From J095 sp964407935 (GTDB taxonomy: Bacteria > Chloroflexota > Anaerolineae > 4572-78 > J111), in assembly GCA_964407935.1 (NCBI GenBank), contig CAYOXS010000042.1, positions 1-26,821 on the forward strand: a stretch of 26,821 bases of DNA. The letters run 5' to 3'. The stretch's first letter is position 1. Each line of letters opens with the position of its first letter. Shown piece by piece: positions 1 through 8,225 of the stretch. The notes below the pieces were generated by a model, which saw only the letters and a program-made list of their open reading frames with translations, was not told the DNA's origin and did no database searches. The position numbers and the translations under genes are program-made.

Positions 1-3000
1 GTTTTGGCCACTCCACCAGCGCCAAACATTTGGGCGCGATAGGTTTGTTTCAATCTCGCGGTCGAGATTTATGTTTTGGCCTCATGGCGGCACTGGCCCA
101 GGGCGGGTTATCCGATTCTGTTTCAATCTCGCGGTCGAGATTTATGTTTTGGCCTCGCACGCGACCCGTAGCGCCCGCGGTCGCGTGCATAAAGTTTCAA
201 TCTCGCGGTCGAGATTTATGTTTTGGCCTCCGGGTCAATCGAGTGGGTAATGTCGGCCACACTTCCAGTTTCAATCTCGCGGTCGAGATTTATGTTTTGG
301 CCTCACCGGCTCATTTCCCAAAAACGCGCAAAAACAAATTGGTTTCAATCTCGCGGTCGAGATTTATGTTTTGGCCTCGTAAAACCGGCAAAAATATCGC
401 GCCGCCTCAGCCGGGTTTCAATCTCGCGGTCGAGATTTATGTTTTGGCCTCAACGAAGCCCCCCGCAAGGGGGGCGCTCCCAAAAAGGGTTTCAATCTCG
501 CGGTCGAGATTTATGTTTTGGCCTCCTCATTGGGTGCGCTGTGAGTTGCAGTGTCGGCAGGGTTTCAATCTCGCGGTCGAGATTTATGTTTTGGCCTCTT
601 TCACGCCTATAACGCGGCGCGGTCACTGACAGATGTTTCAATCTCGCGGTCGAGATTTATGTTTTGGCCTCCAAATTCGGCGGGTCACGGCCAACAACTT
701 GGTCTATGTTTCAATCTCGCGGTCGAGATTTATGTTTTGGCCTCCCCGACCGGCACATATCAGCCATTGGAAAGCGCCGGGTTTCAATCTCGCGGTCGAG
801 ATTTATGTTTTGGCCTCCCAGCGACAGCACCGCGCTTTGCGTTTCGGTGTCGTGTTTCAATCTCGCGGTCGAGATTTATGTTTTGGCCTCTTGCCCGCTC
901 GGTTTCATCGGTCGGGTACATCGCTTCGTTTCAATCTCGCGGTCGAGATTTATGTTTTGGCCTCAAACTGCCGGGGATGCTGGCCCATATCACTACAAAA
1001 GTTTCAATCTCGCGGTCGAGATTTATGTTTTGGCCTCCAAATTGTGACACACTTTTGGCAACGTGGCAGAGCAAGTTTCAATCTCGCGGTCGAGATTTAT
1101 GTTTTGGCCTCCGGGTGCGGCCGGAGGGAACGATTCTTATTTCCATGTTTCAATCTCGCGGTCGAGATTTATGTTTTGGCCTCCGCCAGCCGGGTGACGG
1201 CGGTCGTGGCGATAATCCCGTTTCAATCTCGCGGTCGAGATTTATGTTTTGGCCTCATAATCTGCACATTAGTGGCCTGCCAAAAATTGTTAGTTTCAAT
1301 CTCGCGGTCGAGATTTATGTTTTGGCCTCTGACCATAGCGCGGCGTCGTTCATCGTGCCCGGCGTGTTTCAATCTCGCGGTCGAGATTTATGTTTTGGCC
1401 TCTTTAATATTAGTTTTGAGACAACAGTAAGAGCATTGTTTCAATCTCGCGGTCGAGATTTATGTTTTGGCCTCATAACATTGTTAGCTGGCTGGTACGG
1501 TGAACGATAGTGTTTCAATCTCGCGGTCGAGATTTATGTTTTGGCCTCTGCCGGGGGCAAGCTGATATTAAAGCTCGAAAGTTGGGTTTCAATCTCGCGG
1601 TCGAGATTTATGTTTTGGCCTCACCGCGATTTGGGAACAGTGGCGGGCATTCTGTTTGTTTCAATCTCGCGGTCGAGATTTATGTTTTGGCCTCTTGGTT
1701 GGCGGTACACATAGCAAACGCAGAAGGTTTGTTTCAATCTCGCGGTCGAGATTTATGTTTTGGCCTCCTGGCTGCCAAGCAAATTGAGTTTATCGAAAAA
1801 AATAGTTTCAATCTCGCGGTCGAGATTTATGTTTTGGCCTCTTATCCCAAATGTGAATAGCGGTGTAATCCAGCGGGGTTTCAATCTCGCGGTCGAGATT
1901 TATGTTTTGGCCTCTGAAATTTGAAGGCGGTAAATTTACACTGAGGTACTGTTTCAATCTCGCGGTCGAGATTTATGTTTTGGCCTCACAGCGCCACGCT
2001 GCGGATGAAGTACGCCAGCTCGAGTTTCAATCTCGCGGTCGAGATTTATGTTTTGGCCTCCTCATTCAAGCCGACATAGCACGCGAGGTCAAACTCGTTT
2101 CAATCTCGCGGTCGAGATTTATGTTTTGGCCTCACGGCCCGGCGGTTCTGGCTGGAGACACGATTGGAGGGTTTCAATCTCGCGGTCGAGATTTATGTTT
2201 TGGCCTCGGGTATCTAAATGACCACCGCCACCGAACTGGCCGGTTTCAATCTCGCGGTCGAGATTTATGTTTTGGCCTCAGCGCCGGCCACGGCTACGCC
2301 ATTAACGTAAAAATCGTTTCAATCTCGCGGTCGAGATTTATGTTTTGGCCTCCCAGAAATCACCGGCCAGCCATTGGGAAAAGTCAAAGTTTCAATCTCG
2401 CGGTCGAGATTTATGTTTTGGCCTCTCAATGCGGCCGTCCCACACCAGCCGCCCGCCATCGGTTTCAATCTCGCGGTCGAGATTTATGTTTTGGCCTCGC
2501 AGAACAAATTCACGGAGAGAGAAATGACAGTCAAGTTTCAATCTCGCGGTCGAGATTTATGTTTTGGCCTCAAACACAACACCGCCGTGTTTGGCTGCCA
2601 TTCTATTGTTTCAATCTCGCGGTCGAGATTTATGTTTTGGCCTCCCAAATTCGGCGGGTCACGGCCAACAACCTGGTCTATGTTTCAATCTCGCGGTCGA
2701 GATTTATGTTTTGGCCTCGCAGAACAAATTCACGGAGAGAGAAATGACAGTCAAGTTTCAATCTCGCGGTCGAGATTTATGTTTTGGCCTCGTGTAGTGT
2801 CGGCACACTATACCCGTTTTTGTTTTAGTTTCAATCTCGCGGTCGAGATTTATGTTTTGGCCTCCGCGACTCGTCCGCGATGATCTGGCCATCATAGCGG
2901 TTTCAATCTCGCGGTCGAGATTTATGTTTTGGCCTCGGTGATCTGTGGTTACGGTGCGCGATCTGAATAAATGTTTCAATCTCGCGGTCGAGATTTATGT

Positions 3001-4764
3001 TTTGGCCTCCTGAACAGCCTGCCGCGCCCATCGTGGGGGCAACTCGTTTCAATCTCGCGGTCGAGATTTATGTTTTGGCCTCCCGGCTGGTTTGCCGGCG
3101 TGTTTGGCGCATTGGCGGTTTCAATCTCGCGGTCGAGATTTATGTTTTGGCCTCCCACGCCCAGCGGGCGACCATCAATCGCGCCGTGCGTGTTTCAATC
3201 TCGCGGTCGAGATTTATGTTTTGGCCTCTAAGGATTTTAAAGACATCAACCGCGGCAGCACGTTGTTTCAATCTCGCGGTCGAGATTTATGTTTTGGCCT
3301 CCTTCATCAGCTTGGTTTGGTCGGCCTGAGCCAGCGCCGTTTCAATCTCGCGGTCGAGATTTATGTTTTGGCCTCCCAACAGGCGTGAAATCGCAAGGTA
3401 GCTTTTAATTAAGTTTCAATCTCGCGGTCGAGATTTATGTTTTGGCCTCCTATGTTGCGCTCGCTGGGCTACGGCGTCAACGAGGAGTTTCAATCTCGCG
3501 GTCGAGATTTATGTTTTGGCCTCGGTGACCGTGTACTCGATCAATTTTTTACCAATATCGTTTCAATCTCGCGGTCGAGATTTATGTTTTGGCCTCAGCG
3601 CGGTCATAGTTCCTTGAAATAAATAAGTTTTGTTTCAATCTCGCGGTCGAGATTTATGTTTTGGCCTCGTCCCGTTCGACAAATGGGTCAAGCCGACATT
3701 TACTGTTTCAATCTCGCGGTCGAGATTTATGTTTTGGCCTCGAGGATCAGCAACAGTGGCGGCTAAGGATTTGTTTGTTTCAATCTCGCGGTCGAGATTT
3801 ATGTTTTGGCCTCCCAGACCGCGCGATGGGTGGGGCTGGGCGATTACTGCGTTTCAATCTCGCGGTCGAGATTTATGTTTTGGCCTCGCGGCAGAACCCC
3901 TAAATGGGTTCCCTTCTGGTAACGTTTCAATCTCGCGGTCGAGATTTATGTTTTGGCCTCAACCACCTCGTTCGCCGATCCGAACTGGGGCACGTTGTTT
4001 CAATCTCGCGGTCGAGATTTATGTTTTGGCCTCTGATGATATGGGCCTTGTCTAGTTCATCCAGAATAATGTTTCAATCTCGCGGTCGAGATTTATGTTT
4101 TGGCCTCTTTGATTTCGTCGCCGGGCAAGTGCATCAAATCCCTGTTTCAATCTCGCGGTCGAGATTTATGTTTTGGCCTCTTTGCCCGGTTTGGCCCATT
4201 CCAGCATCAGGTTGCCAGTTTCAATCTCGCGGTCGAGATTTATGTTTTGGCCTCAACGGAGATTGAAGATGCAGGTAATAGCAGCGGATTGTTTCAATCT
4301 CGCGGTCGAGATTTATGTTTTGGCCTCGCCTTGCTTGGCATTGACTCCCGTACTTAGCCGCCTGTTTCAATCTCGCGGTCGAGATTTATGTTTTGGCCTC
4401 GATACAGTGCGCCGATTGTCACTACCAGGAGCCGCTGTTTCAATCTCGCGGTCGAGATTTATGTTTGGGCCTCAGCGCGAAGAGGAAAAGCGCCGGCTTG
4501 AGGAAAAAGTTTCAATCTCGCGGTCGAGATTTATGTTTTGGCCTCTCGTCTACGCTACTAAAGGGCGATACAACCAGCTATGTTTCAATCTCGCGGTCGA
4601 GATTTATGTTTTGGCCTCCTATCACGGGCGCGGCGGCGGTTACGTTTGATAATGTGTTTCAATCTCGCGGTCGAGATTTATGTTTTGGCCTCGGCCGCGA
4701 TGTGCTGGGCCGGCGGGGTGCCGTAAAGTTTCAATCTCGCGGTCGAGATTTATGTTTTGGCCTC
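1..4764 (-). CRISPR. Type I-D CRISPR array, 65 full 37-nt repeats plus one partial
   Basis: Sixty-five full repeats start at 47, 120, 194 and so on every 72-74 nt up to 4728. Nucleotides 1-11 are the tail of a further repeat with one mismatch, so the array may continue beyond the window. On the plus strand the repeat starts GTTTCAATCTCG and ends TTTTGGCCTC. It contains a 7-bp inverted repeat, AATCTCG/CGAGATT, around CGGT. Spacers are 35-38 nt. Repeats are invariant except one copy (4437-4473, T to G at 4467). The minus-strand repeat ends in ATTGAAAC after the hairpin, the 8-nt handle form usual for type I crRNA, so I infer minus-strand transcription with the leader at the cas2 side. One spacer is present twice exactly and another twice with one SNP. 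Confidence 0.98.
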
Positions 4765-4880
4765 GGCCCTACATTTGGGGGTGCAGGGCGTCTCCCTGGC
4801 CCATATTCAGGGCTTTTTTAACTGCCATAATCGAGCGGCAAAGCTCACACCAAAAAGCCGGAGTCGCTCGATTTGAGGTT
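4765..4880 (-). promoter_or_regulatory. Candidate CRISPR leader between cas2 and the array
   Basis: These 116 bp separate the cas2 stop from the first repeat and are the only space for a leader if crRNA is read from the minus strand. A 9-bp perfect inverted repeat, AATCGAGCG (4829-4837) and CGCTCGATT (4865-4873), sits 7 bp after the cas2 stop. Closer to the array are short G/C-rich inverted repeats (GCCCT 4766-4770 with AGGGC 4785-4789; CAGGG 4784-4788 with CCCTG 4794-4798). The region is not strongly A/T-rich as many leaders are, and I see no convincing -10/-35 pair. The promoter may therefore lie inside cas2, or the array may be co-transcribed with cas genes. Confidence 0.55.
4794..4819 (+). 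terminator. Weak plus-strand terminator-like hairpin
   Basis: CCCTG (4794-4798), a 9-nt loop, CAGGG (4808-4812), then C and six T (4814-4819) on the plus strand. It would stop rightward transcripts leaving the array before they run antisense into cas2. The stem is only 5 bp, so this is tentative. If real it could instead argue for plus-strand transcription of the array, which I consider less likely from the repeat's form. Confidence 0.3.
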
Positions 4881-5177
4881 TCAAATGATAATTGTTGTGG
4901 GGTCTTTGGGTTTTTCACCGCCCACCGTTTCCACTTTGGCTACGCAACTGGCGCACATCTCGTAAAACCGCACGCTGTCCTCTTCAACGTCCAGCAGCTC
5001 ATTTAATTTGTGCCTCAATTTCAAATACTGCTTGTCGTTAAGGTGGCACTCAAACAGGCTAAACTGGGTCCAACGGCCGTACCCGCTCAAGGTTTTGTGG
5101 ACTTTGGTCCGGCGTTTGTCAACCGAAATATCATAAGCAATAAGGTAAAACTTAACCTGGCTGGTGGGTTTGGCCAT
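4881..5177 (-). CDS. cas2: CRISPR-associated endonuclease/adaptation protein Cas2
   Basis: A 98-residue protein of typical Cas2 length. It is a small ferredoxin-fold protein that dimerises and bridges two Cas1 dimers in the spacer-integration complex. The N-terminal strand KFYLIAYDIS (residues 9-18), with the conserved aspartate D16, is followed by DKRRTKVHKTLSGYG and then by WTQFSLFEC, the family signature. The start codon overlaps the cas1 stop as TAATG (start at 5177, cas1 stop 5177-5179), indicating translational coupling. It is the last cas gene before the array and is transcribed towards it. Nothing suggests truncation; the C-terminal tail after residue 80 is rich in Lys/Thr/Ile and probably flexible. 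Confidence 0.97.
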   Translation of the reverse strand: MAKPTSQVKFYLIAYDISVDKRRTKVHKTLSGYGRWTQFSLFECHLNDKQYLKLRHKLNELLDVEEDSVRFYEMCASCVAKVETVGGEKPKDPTTIII

Positions 5178-6247
5178 TAGCGTACCACAAACGGAAGATA
5201 CTCGTCAATTTCACCGGTCAGCCACTTGCCCAGTAACCGCGCCTGCACTTCAATGGCTCTGCGGTAAGTGACCTGATACTCAAACGTGGGGTGGCGGATG
5301 GTGGTGTTGAGTCGTTCCTCATATTTTTGAAAGAAGGTTTTCCGCCCGTTGTCGGTCAGTTGAAGCGCGCCCAGAGTATTGATGAAATCCTGCTCCTGAA
5401 TTGCGCCGGTGTTAACCAGAGTCAGCACCACCGAATCAACAATGATCGGCCTGAACTCTTCCATTATATCCAGGGCCAGGGCCGGTTTGCCATATTTGGA
5501 GCCGTGCAAAAAGCCGATGTACGGATCAAGCCCGGCCACATTTACCGCCGCCGCGGCCTGATTGGCCAGCAACGTATACCCCAGCGAGAGCATGGCATTG
5601 ACCGGATCAGTAGGCGGACGTTTAACCCGTTTGGTAAAGCCCAGGTCCTGTTTGAACAGACGGCTGAACACGCCAAAGTAGTACGCCGAGCCGCTACCTT
5701 CAAACCCCAGTAATTGCCCCCAGACGCTGTTGAGCTGGGGCTTGCCGGGGTCTGGCGGCGGCAGTCCATCGCCAGAAAGCGCCTCAACCTTTTTAAGGAT
5801 AGCGCCCAGGCCGGACACAGCTCTACTCACCGCGTCATCATTGAGTTTGCGGTTGGCCCGCAGCAGCAGCGTGCGCATATTGCTCAACTTGCCGCTGACA
5901 AAGGCTTTGGCTACCAGCAACGCCCGGTCTGGCTGGTTAACCACCGCCGCCCGGTGCTGGGCAATGCGCAAGCCCGAGTTTTTGGTAAAGCCGTTGCTGA
6001 TCCGGCCCTTGTACTGGCCGTGATAAGACAAAAAGCAGACTTCGGCTTGCTGCTCTAACAGGGCCAGCAGCGCCGGGGTAGTGACCGTGCAGTTACCAAC
6101 CACCACCACCTGGTCAATTTTCATTAGCGGCACCCGTACCGTGCGTTTGTCTGTGCCGGTAGCCGGATTGGCTGGAATCTTCACCAGCAGCGTGTCGCCG
6201 TCCTGGGTTAAGGTGCTATATTGTTCGGTTAAGTAGAGTGTGGTCAT
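5177..6247 (-). CDS. cas1: CRISPR-associated integrase Cas1
   Basis: The metal-dependent integrase that joins new spacers to the leader-proximal repeat, working with Cas2 and here presumably with Cas4. Numbered from the ATG at 6247 (356 residues), the expected metal ligands are visible: E183 in GFEGSGSAYYFG, H248 in FLHGSKYGKPALALD, and D260/E263 in LDIMEEFRP. The N-terminal beta domain and the helical catalytic domain are both complete. I chose ATG 6247 over an in-frame TTG at 6253, which lies two codons upstream. No Shine-Dalgarno motif precedes the start; the sequence there is the A/T-rich GAATTAAGAATT repeat seen at other junctions of this operon. Downstream it is coupled to cas2 by a 1-bp overlap. 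Confidence 0.97.
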   Translation of the reverse strand: MTTLYLTEQYSTLTQDGDTLLVKIPANPATGTDKRTVRVPLMKIDQVVVVGNCTVTTPALLALLEQQAEVCFLSYHGQYKGRISNGFTKNSGLRIAQHRAAVVNQPDRALLVAKAFVSGKLSNMRTLLLRANRKLNDDAVSRAVSGLGAILKKVEALSGDGLPPPDPGKPQLNSVWGQLLGFEGSGSAYYFGVFSRLFKQDLGFTKRVKRPPTDPVNAMLSLGYTLLANQAAAAVNVAGLDPYIGFLHGSKYGKPALALDIMEEFRPIIVDSVVLTLVNTGAIQEQDFINTLGALQLTDNGRKTFFQKYEERLNTTIRHPTFEYQVTYRRAIEVQARLLGKWLTGEIDEYLPFVVR

Positions 6248-6250
6248 AAG

Positions 6251-6331
6251 CAATTGAGAATTAAGAATTGAGAATTAAGAATTAGGAATTTCATTTTTCA
6301 TTTTTCATTCTTAATTCTTCATTTTTAATTG
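6251..6331. repeat. A/T-rich GAATTAAGAATT repeat block, cas4/cas1 junction
   Basis: Degenerate units of AATTGAGAATTAAG run from the left. The complementary form (TTCATTCTTAATTC) runs from the right, giving an imperfect inverted arrangement. The block fills the whole cas4-cas1 gap. It encodes the last residues of Cas4 (LKMKN) and supplies the sequence directly before the cas1 start. Confidence 0.85.
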
Positions 6332-6898
6332 AGTTACCTCTTGCGGCAAACAGATGGGTTCCATAGAGCAATCCCGGCATTTGGTTTTTTTGAGGGTTGG
6401 CGGCGGCAGCACACCGGCAGACAGCAGCTCAAATGCCCGTTGGACAGCCGCGGCCGTGTTGGCTCGCAGTGTTGGCGTAAAAACTACCTGTTCGCGCCGC
6501 CGGTTGGCCCAGTAAAAAAGGTAGCCATAGTCAATGGTCTGCCCACTGCGTTCTTCCAGACAGATGGCTTGGGCGCACAACTGGATGTGGTCATTCAGCC
6601 AGCGACTCATTTTGCCGCGTTTGTATTCCACCGGCCGTAACAACCCCGATGCCTCTTCCACGCAATCAGCCAGGCCCACCAGCCGCAGCCGGTCACTCCA
6701 AACGTACACTTGCCGGTGGGTGGTTAGTTCGCCGCGCTGTTCGTGGCCGCCCCCGTGGGCGCGTTCGTGGCGCTGGATGCCATCAAGCATCACCGCGTTG
6801 ATAGCCAGTTCGCCCTCCACAAACATCAGCCAAAAGCGGCGCTCGCAGTATTCAAGCTGGTTCAGGTACGACAGCGGCAGATAGTCCAGTTCGTCCAT
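6311..6898 (-). CDS. cas4: CRISPR-associated exonuclease Cas4
   Basis: A RecB-family 5'-3' exonuclease with an Fe-S cluster (195 residues) that trims prespacers and helps choose the PAM end during adaptation. Visible motifs are C18 in YCERRFWL, H44 (RHERAH), D78 (GLADCVEE), the nuclease core E91-Y-K93, Q106 in the QLCAQA helix, and the C-terminal cysteines C174, C177 and C183 that with C18 should bind the [4Fe-4S] cluster. The last residues (LKMKN) come from the A/T-rich repeat block, so the original C-terminus has been replaced. The ATG at 6898 has no recognisable Shine-Dalgarno, because the same kind of repeat begins a few bases upstream. It lies between an inserted four-helix-bundle gene and cas1. 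Confidence 0.95.
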   Translation of the reverse strand: MDELDYLPLSYLNQLEYCERRFWLMFVEGELAINAVMLDGIQRHERAHGGGHEQRGELTTHRQVYVWSDRLRLVGLADCVEEASGLLRPVEYKRGKMSRWLNDHIQLCAQAICLEERSGQTIDYGYLFYWANRRREQVVFTPTLRANTAAAVQRAFELLSAGVLPPPTLKKTKCRDCSMEPICLPQEVTQLKMKN

Positions 6899-6900
6899 AA

Positions 6901-6974
6901 GTCAATTGAGAATTAAGAATTAAAAATTAAGAATTAAAAATTTTCATTCTTCATTCTTAATTTTTCATTCTCCT
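6901..6974. repeat. A/T-rich GAATTAAGAATT repeat block, four-helix/cas4 junction
   Basis: Left half in GAGAATTAAGAATTAAAAA form and right half in TTCATTCTTAATTTTTC form, an imperfect inverted repeat able to form a long A/T hairpin. It encodes the C-terminal KLRMKNENF of the upstream four-helix protein and lies immediately before the cas4 start. Confidence 0.85.
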
Positions 6975-7317
6975 TTGCCGTTATCAGAATACTGCCGATG
7001 ATCTTGAGTAGTTCATCCAGGTCGGCCAGTAAAGACCCGGACTGGTTTGGTTCCAGATAGCCGGTATCACGCAAAAGTCTGATCCAGTAATTGGTTTCAC
7101 GAGCTTCCTTGCAGGCAATGGAAAATTTGGCCACAAAATCCTTTTTACTTTGCCCGCCAACCGCTTCTTCTACATTCGCTCCAATTGAAGTACCGCTGCG
7201 CAAAACCTGTTTTGATAGTACAAACTCCTTCTTCTCCTCAACCAAATACCGGTAAAGATTCACCACGCGAATTGCAAAACTATAAGATTTATTCTGAATA
7301 ACGTTCTCCTTTGTCAC
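6934..7317 (-). CDS. Four-helix-bundle protein (S23/IVS-type, TIGR02436-like)
   Basis: A 127-residue all-helical protein. The conserved core RSGTSIGANVEEA (about 40-52) followed by GQSKKDFVAKFSIACKEARE and TNYWIRLLRDTGYL is the signature of the four-helix-bundle family first described from 23S rRNA intervening sequences and related to the Avd accessory protein of diversity-generating retroelements. Its molecular role is unknown. The start is GTG at 7317, preceded at good spacing by GGAGGA, the best ribosome-binding site in this part of the operon. Both flanks are A/T-rich GAATTAAGAATT repeats, and the last residues (KLRMKNENF) are encoded by that repeat. I infer that gene plus repeats inserted as a unit between cas6 and cas4. 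It is not a known Cas protein. Confidence 0.9.
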   Translation of the reverse strand: MTKENVIQNKSYSFAIRVVNLYRYLVEEKKEFVLSKQVLRSGTSIGANVEEAVGGQSKKDFVAKFSIACKEARETNYWIRLLRDTGYLEPNQSGSLLADLDELLKIIGSILITAKENEKLRMKNENF

Positions 7318-7330
7318 CCACTTCCTCCAT

Positions 7331-7377
7331 CAATCAATTCTCAATTCTTCATTCTTCATTCTTCATTCTTAATTCTC
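7331..7377. repeat. A/T-rich GAATTAAGAATT repeat block, cas6/four-helix junction
   Basis: Tandem CATTCTT/CAATTCTT heptamer-like units on the plus strand. The block encodes the terminal RIKNEE of Cas6 and extends to the ribosome-binding site of the four-helix-bundle gene. Here only one orientation of the unit is present. Confidence 0.85.
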
Positions 7378-8225
7378 CGCACCTGCCCCAACCCTAACGC
7401 GGTTTTGGCCCCCACACCGCTGTAAAAGGCAAAATCGGCCAGCAGGTTAAAAAAGCCGACCATTTCCCGATTGGCCGTGTGGCGTAGCTCATAGGTGATG
7501 GTGCCTACCCCGGCAATTTGCGGCTTACCCCAGTAATGGCCCAGCGTTGTTTTCATATCAAACTGGCTAACCACTACGGTCTCGCGGGCGTACTCGCGTA
7601 GTTCTTTGTTGGTCATTGGGCTGGGCAGGTTGGTTAATTCCCGCCAGCGCGCTTCAACGCTGCCAAAGAACATCTCCGGCGTGGGAAAGAACTCCATAAA
7701 TTTGCCCATCCCCGCTTTGTCACTGTTGCGGCTAAAAACCACGCCGCTGGCAAAGTTAAGGCCAATGGTGTGGCTGCTGTCGTCTGGCTGCTGCCAGCGG
7801 TTAAGCAGGTCGCTAAGGCTGGTGTAGCCGGCCCACTCATCGCTGCCGGGGGTGGTCAGCATTTCGGTAATGGCCAGTGGCACTTCGCCCAATTGCAGGC
7901 CAGGCAGTTGACCACGCGGTGGGTTAAGCAGGAATTGGCTGAAGGTTGCAAAGAGCTGGTCGGTGAGCAGGGTGCAGCGCAGCCAGACCGGCTGCCCGGC
8001 CTGCACGGTAAACTGGCCATTGCGCAACCTTCCCGTTTGGCGCAGCGGCGACACGGTATAAGGCCGGCGCTGGTTTTCAACGTGCAGCGCCGCCGACAGG
8101 TTGGGGTCAATACTGCGGATCAAATCCAGAAAGGCGGCCTGGGCCAGTCGTCCCACGGTGGCCGGTAACCGGCCAGCGGTAAGCGGGCTGAGCTTAAGCA
8201 CGGTTGAGTAAAGGTGGTGGGTCAT
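7356..8225 (-). CDS. cas6: CRISPR pre-crRNA endoribonuclease Cas6 (type I-D)
   Basis: Cleaves pre-crRNA inside each repeat and stays bound to the 3' hairpin. The protein has 289 residues from the ATG at 8225, chosen because it overlaps the csc1 stop as ATGA; an upstream in-frame start at 8270 would add 15 residues inside csc1. Features typical of RAMP-type Cas6 are a possible catalytic H48 in the LHVENQRRPYTVSPL segment, the FFPTPEMFFGSV strand-turn (about 179-190) and a glycine-rich loop GVGAKTALGLG (270-280) near the C-terminus. The last six residues (RIKNEE) are encoded by the A/T-rich repeat, so the native stop region has been overwritten. Its likely substrate is the hairpin repeat of the array at 1-4764. 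Confidence 0.92.
   Translation of the reverse strand: MTHHLYSTVLKLSPLTAGRLPATVGRLAQAAFLDLIRSIDPNLSAALHVENQRRPYTVSPLRQTGRLRNGQFTVQAGQPVWLRCTLLTDQLFATFSQFLLNPPRGQLPGLQLGEVPLAITEMLTTPGSDEWAGYTSLSDLLNRWQQPDDSSHTIGLNFASGVVFSRNSDKAGMGKFMEFFPTPEMFFGSVEARWRELTNLPSPMTNKELREYARETVVVSQFDMKTTLGHYWGKPQIAGVGTITYELRHTANREMVGFFNLLADFAFYSGVGAKTALGLGQVRRIKNEE

Noticed and set aside
4794..4819. Plus-strand transcription of the array ending at this hairpin
   Set aside because: The stem is only 5 bp, while the minus-strand repeat end (hairpin then ATTGAAAC) matches the usual type I crRNA handle. I keep the hairpin as a weak feature only.
30..4821. Many long open frames across 30-4821 with recurring peptides such as FQSRGRDLCFGL, FNLAVEIYVLAS and VSISRSRFMFWP
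   Set aside because: They are the three plus-strand frames of the CRISPR repeat, which happens to lack stops. They have no ribosome-binding logic and the rest of each frame is spacer sequence.
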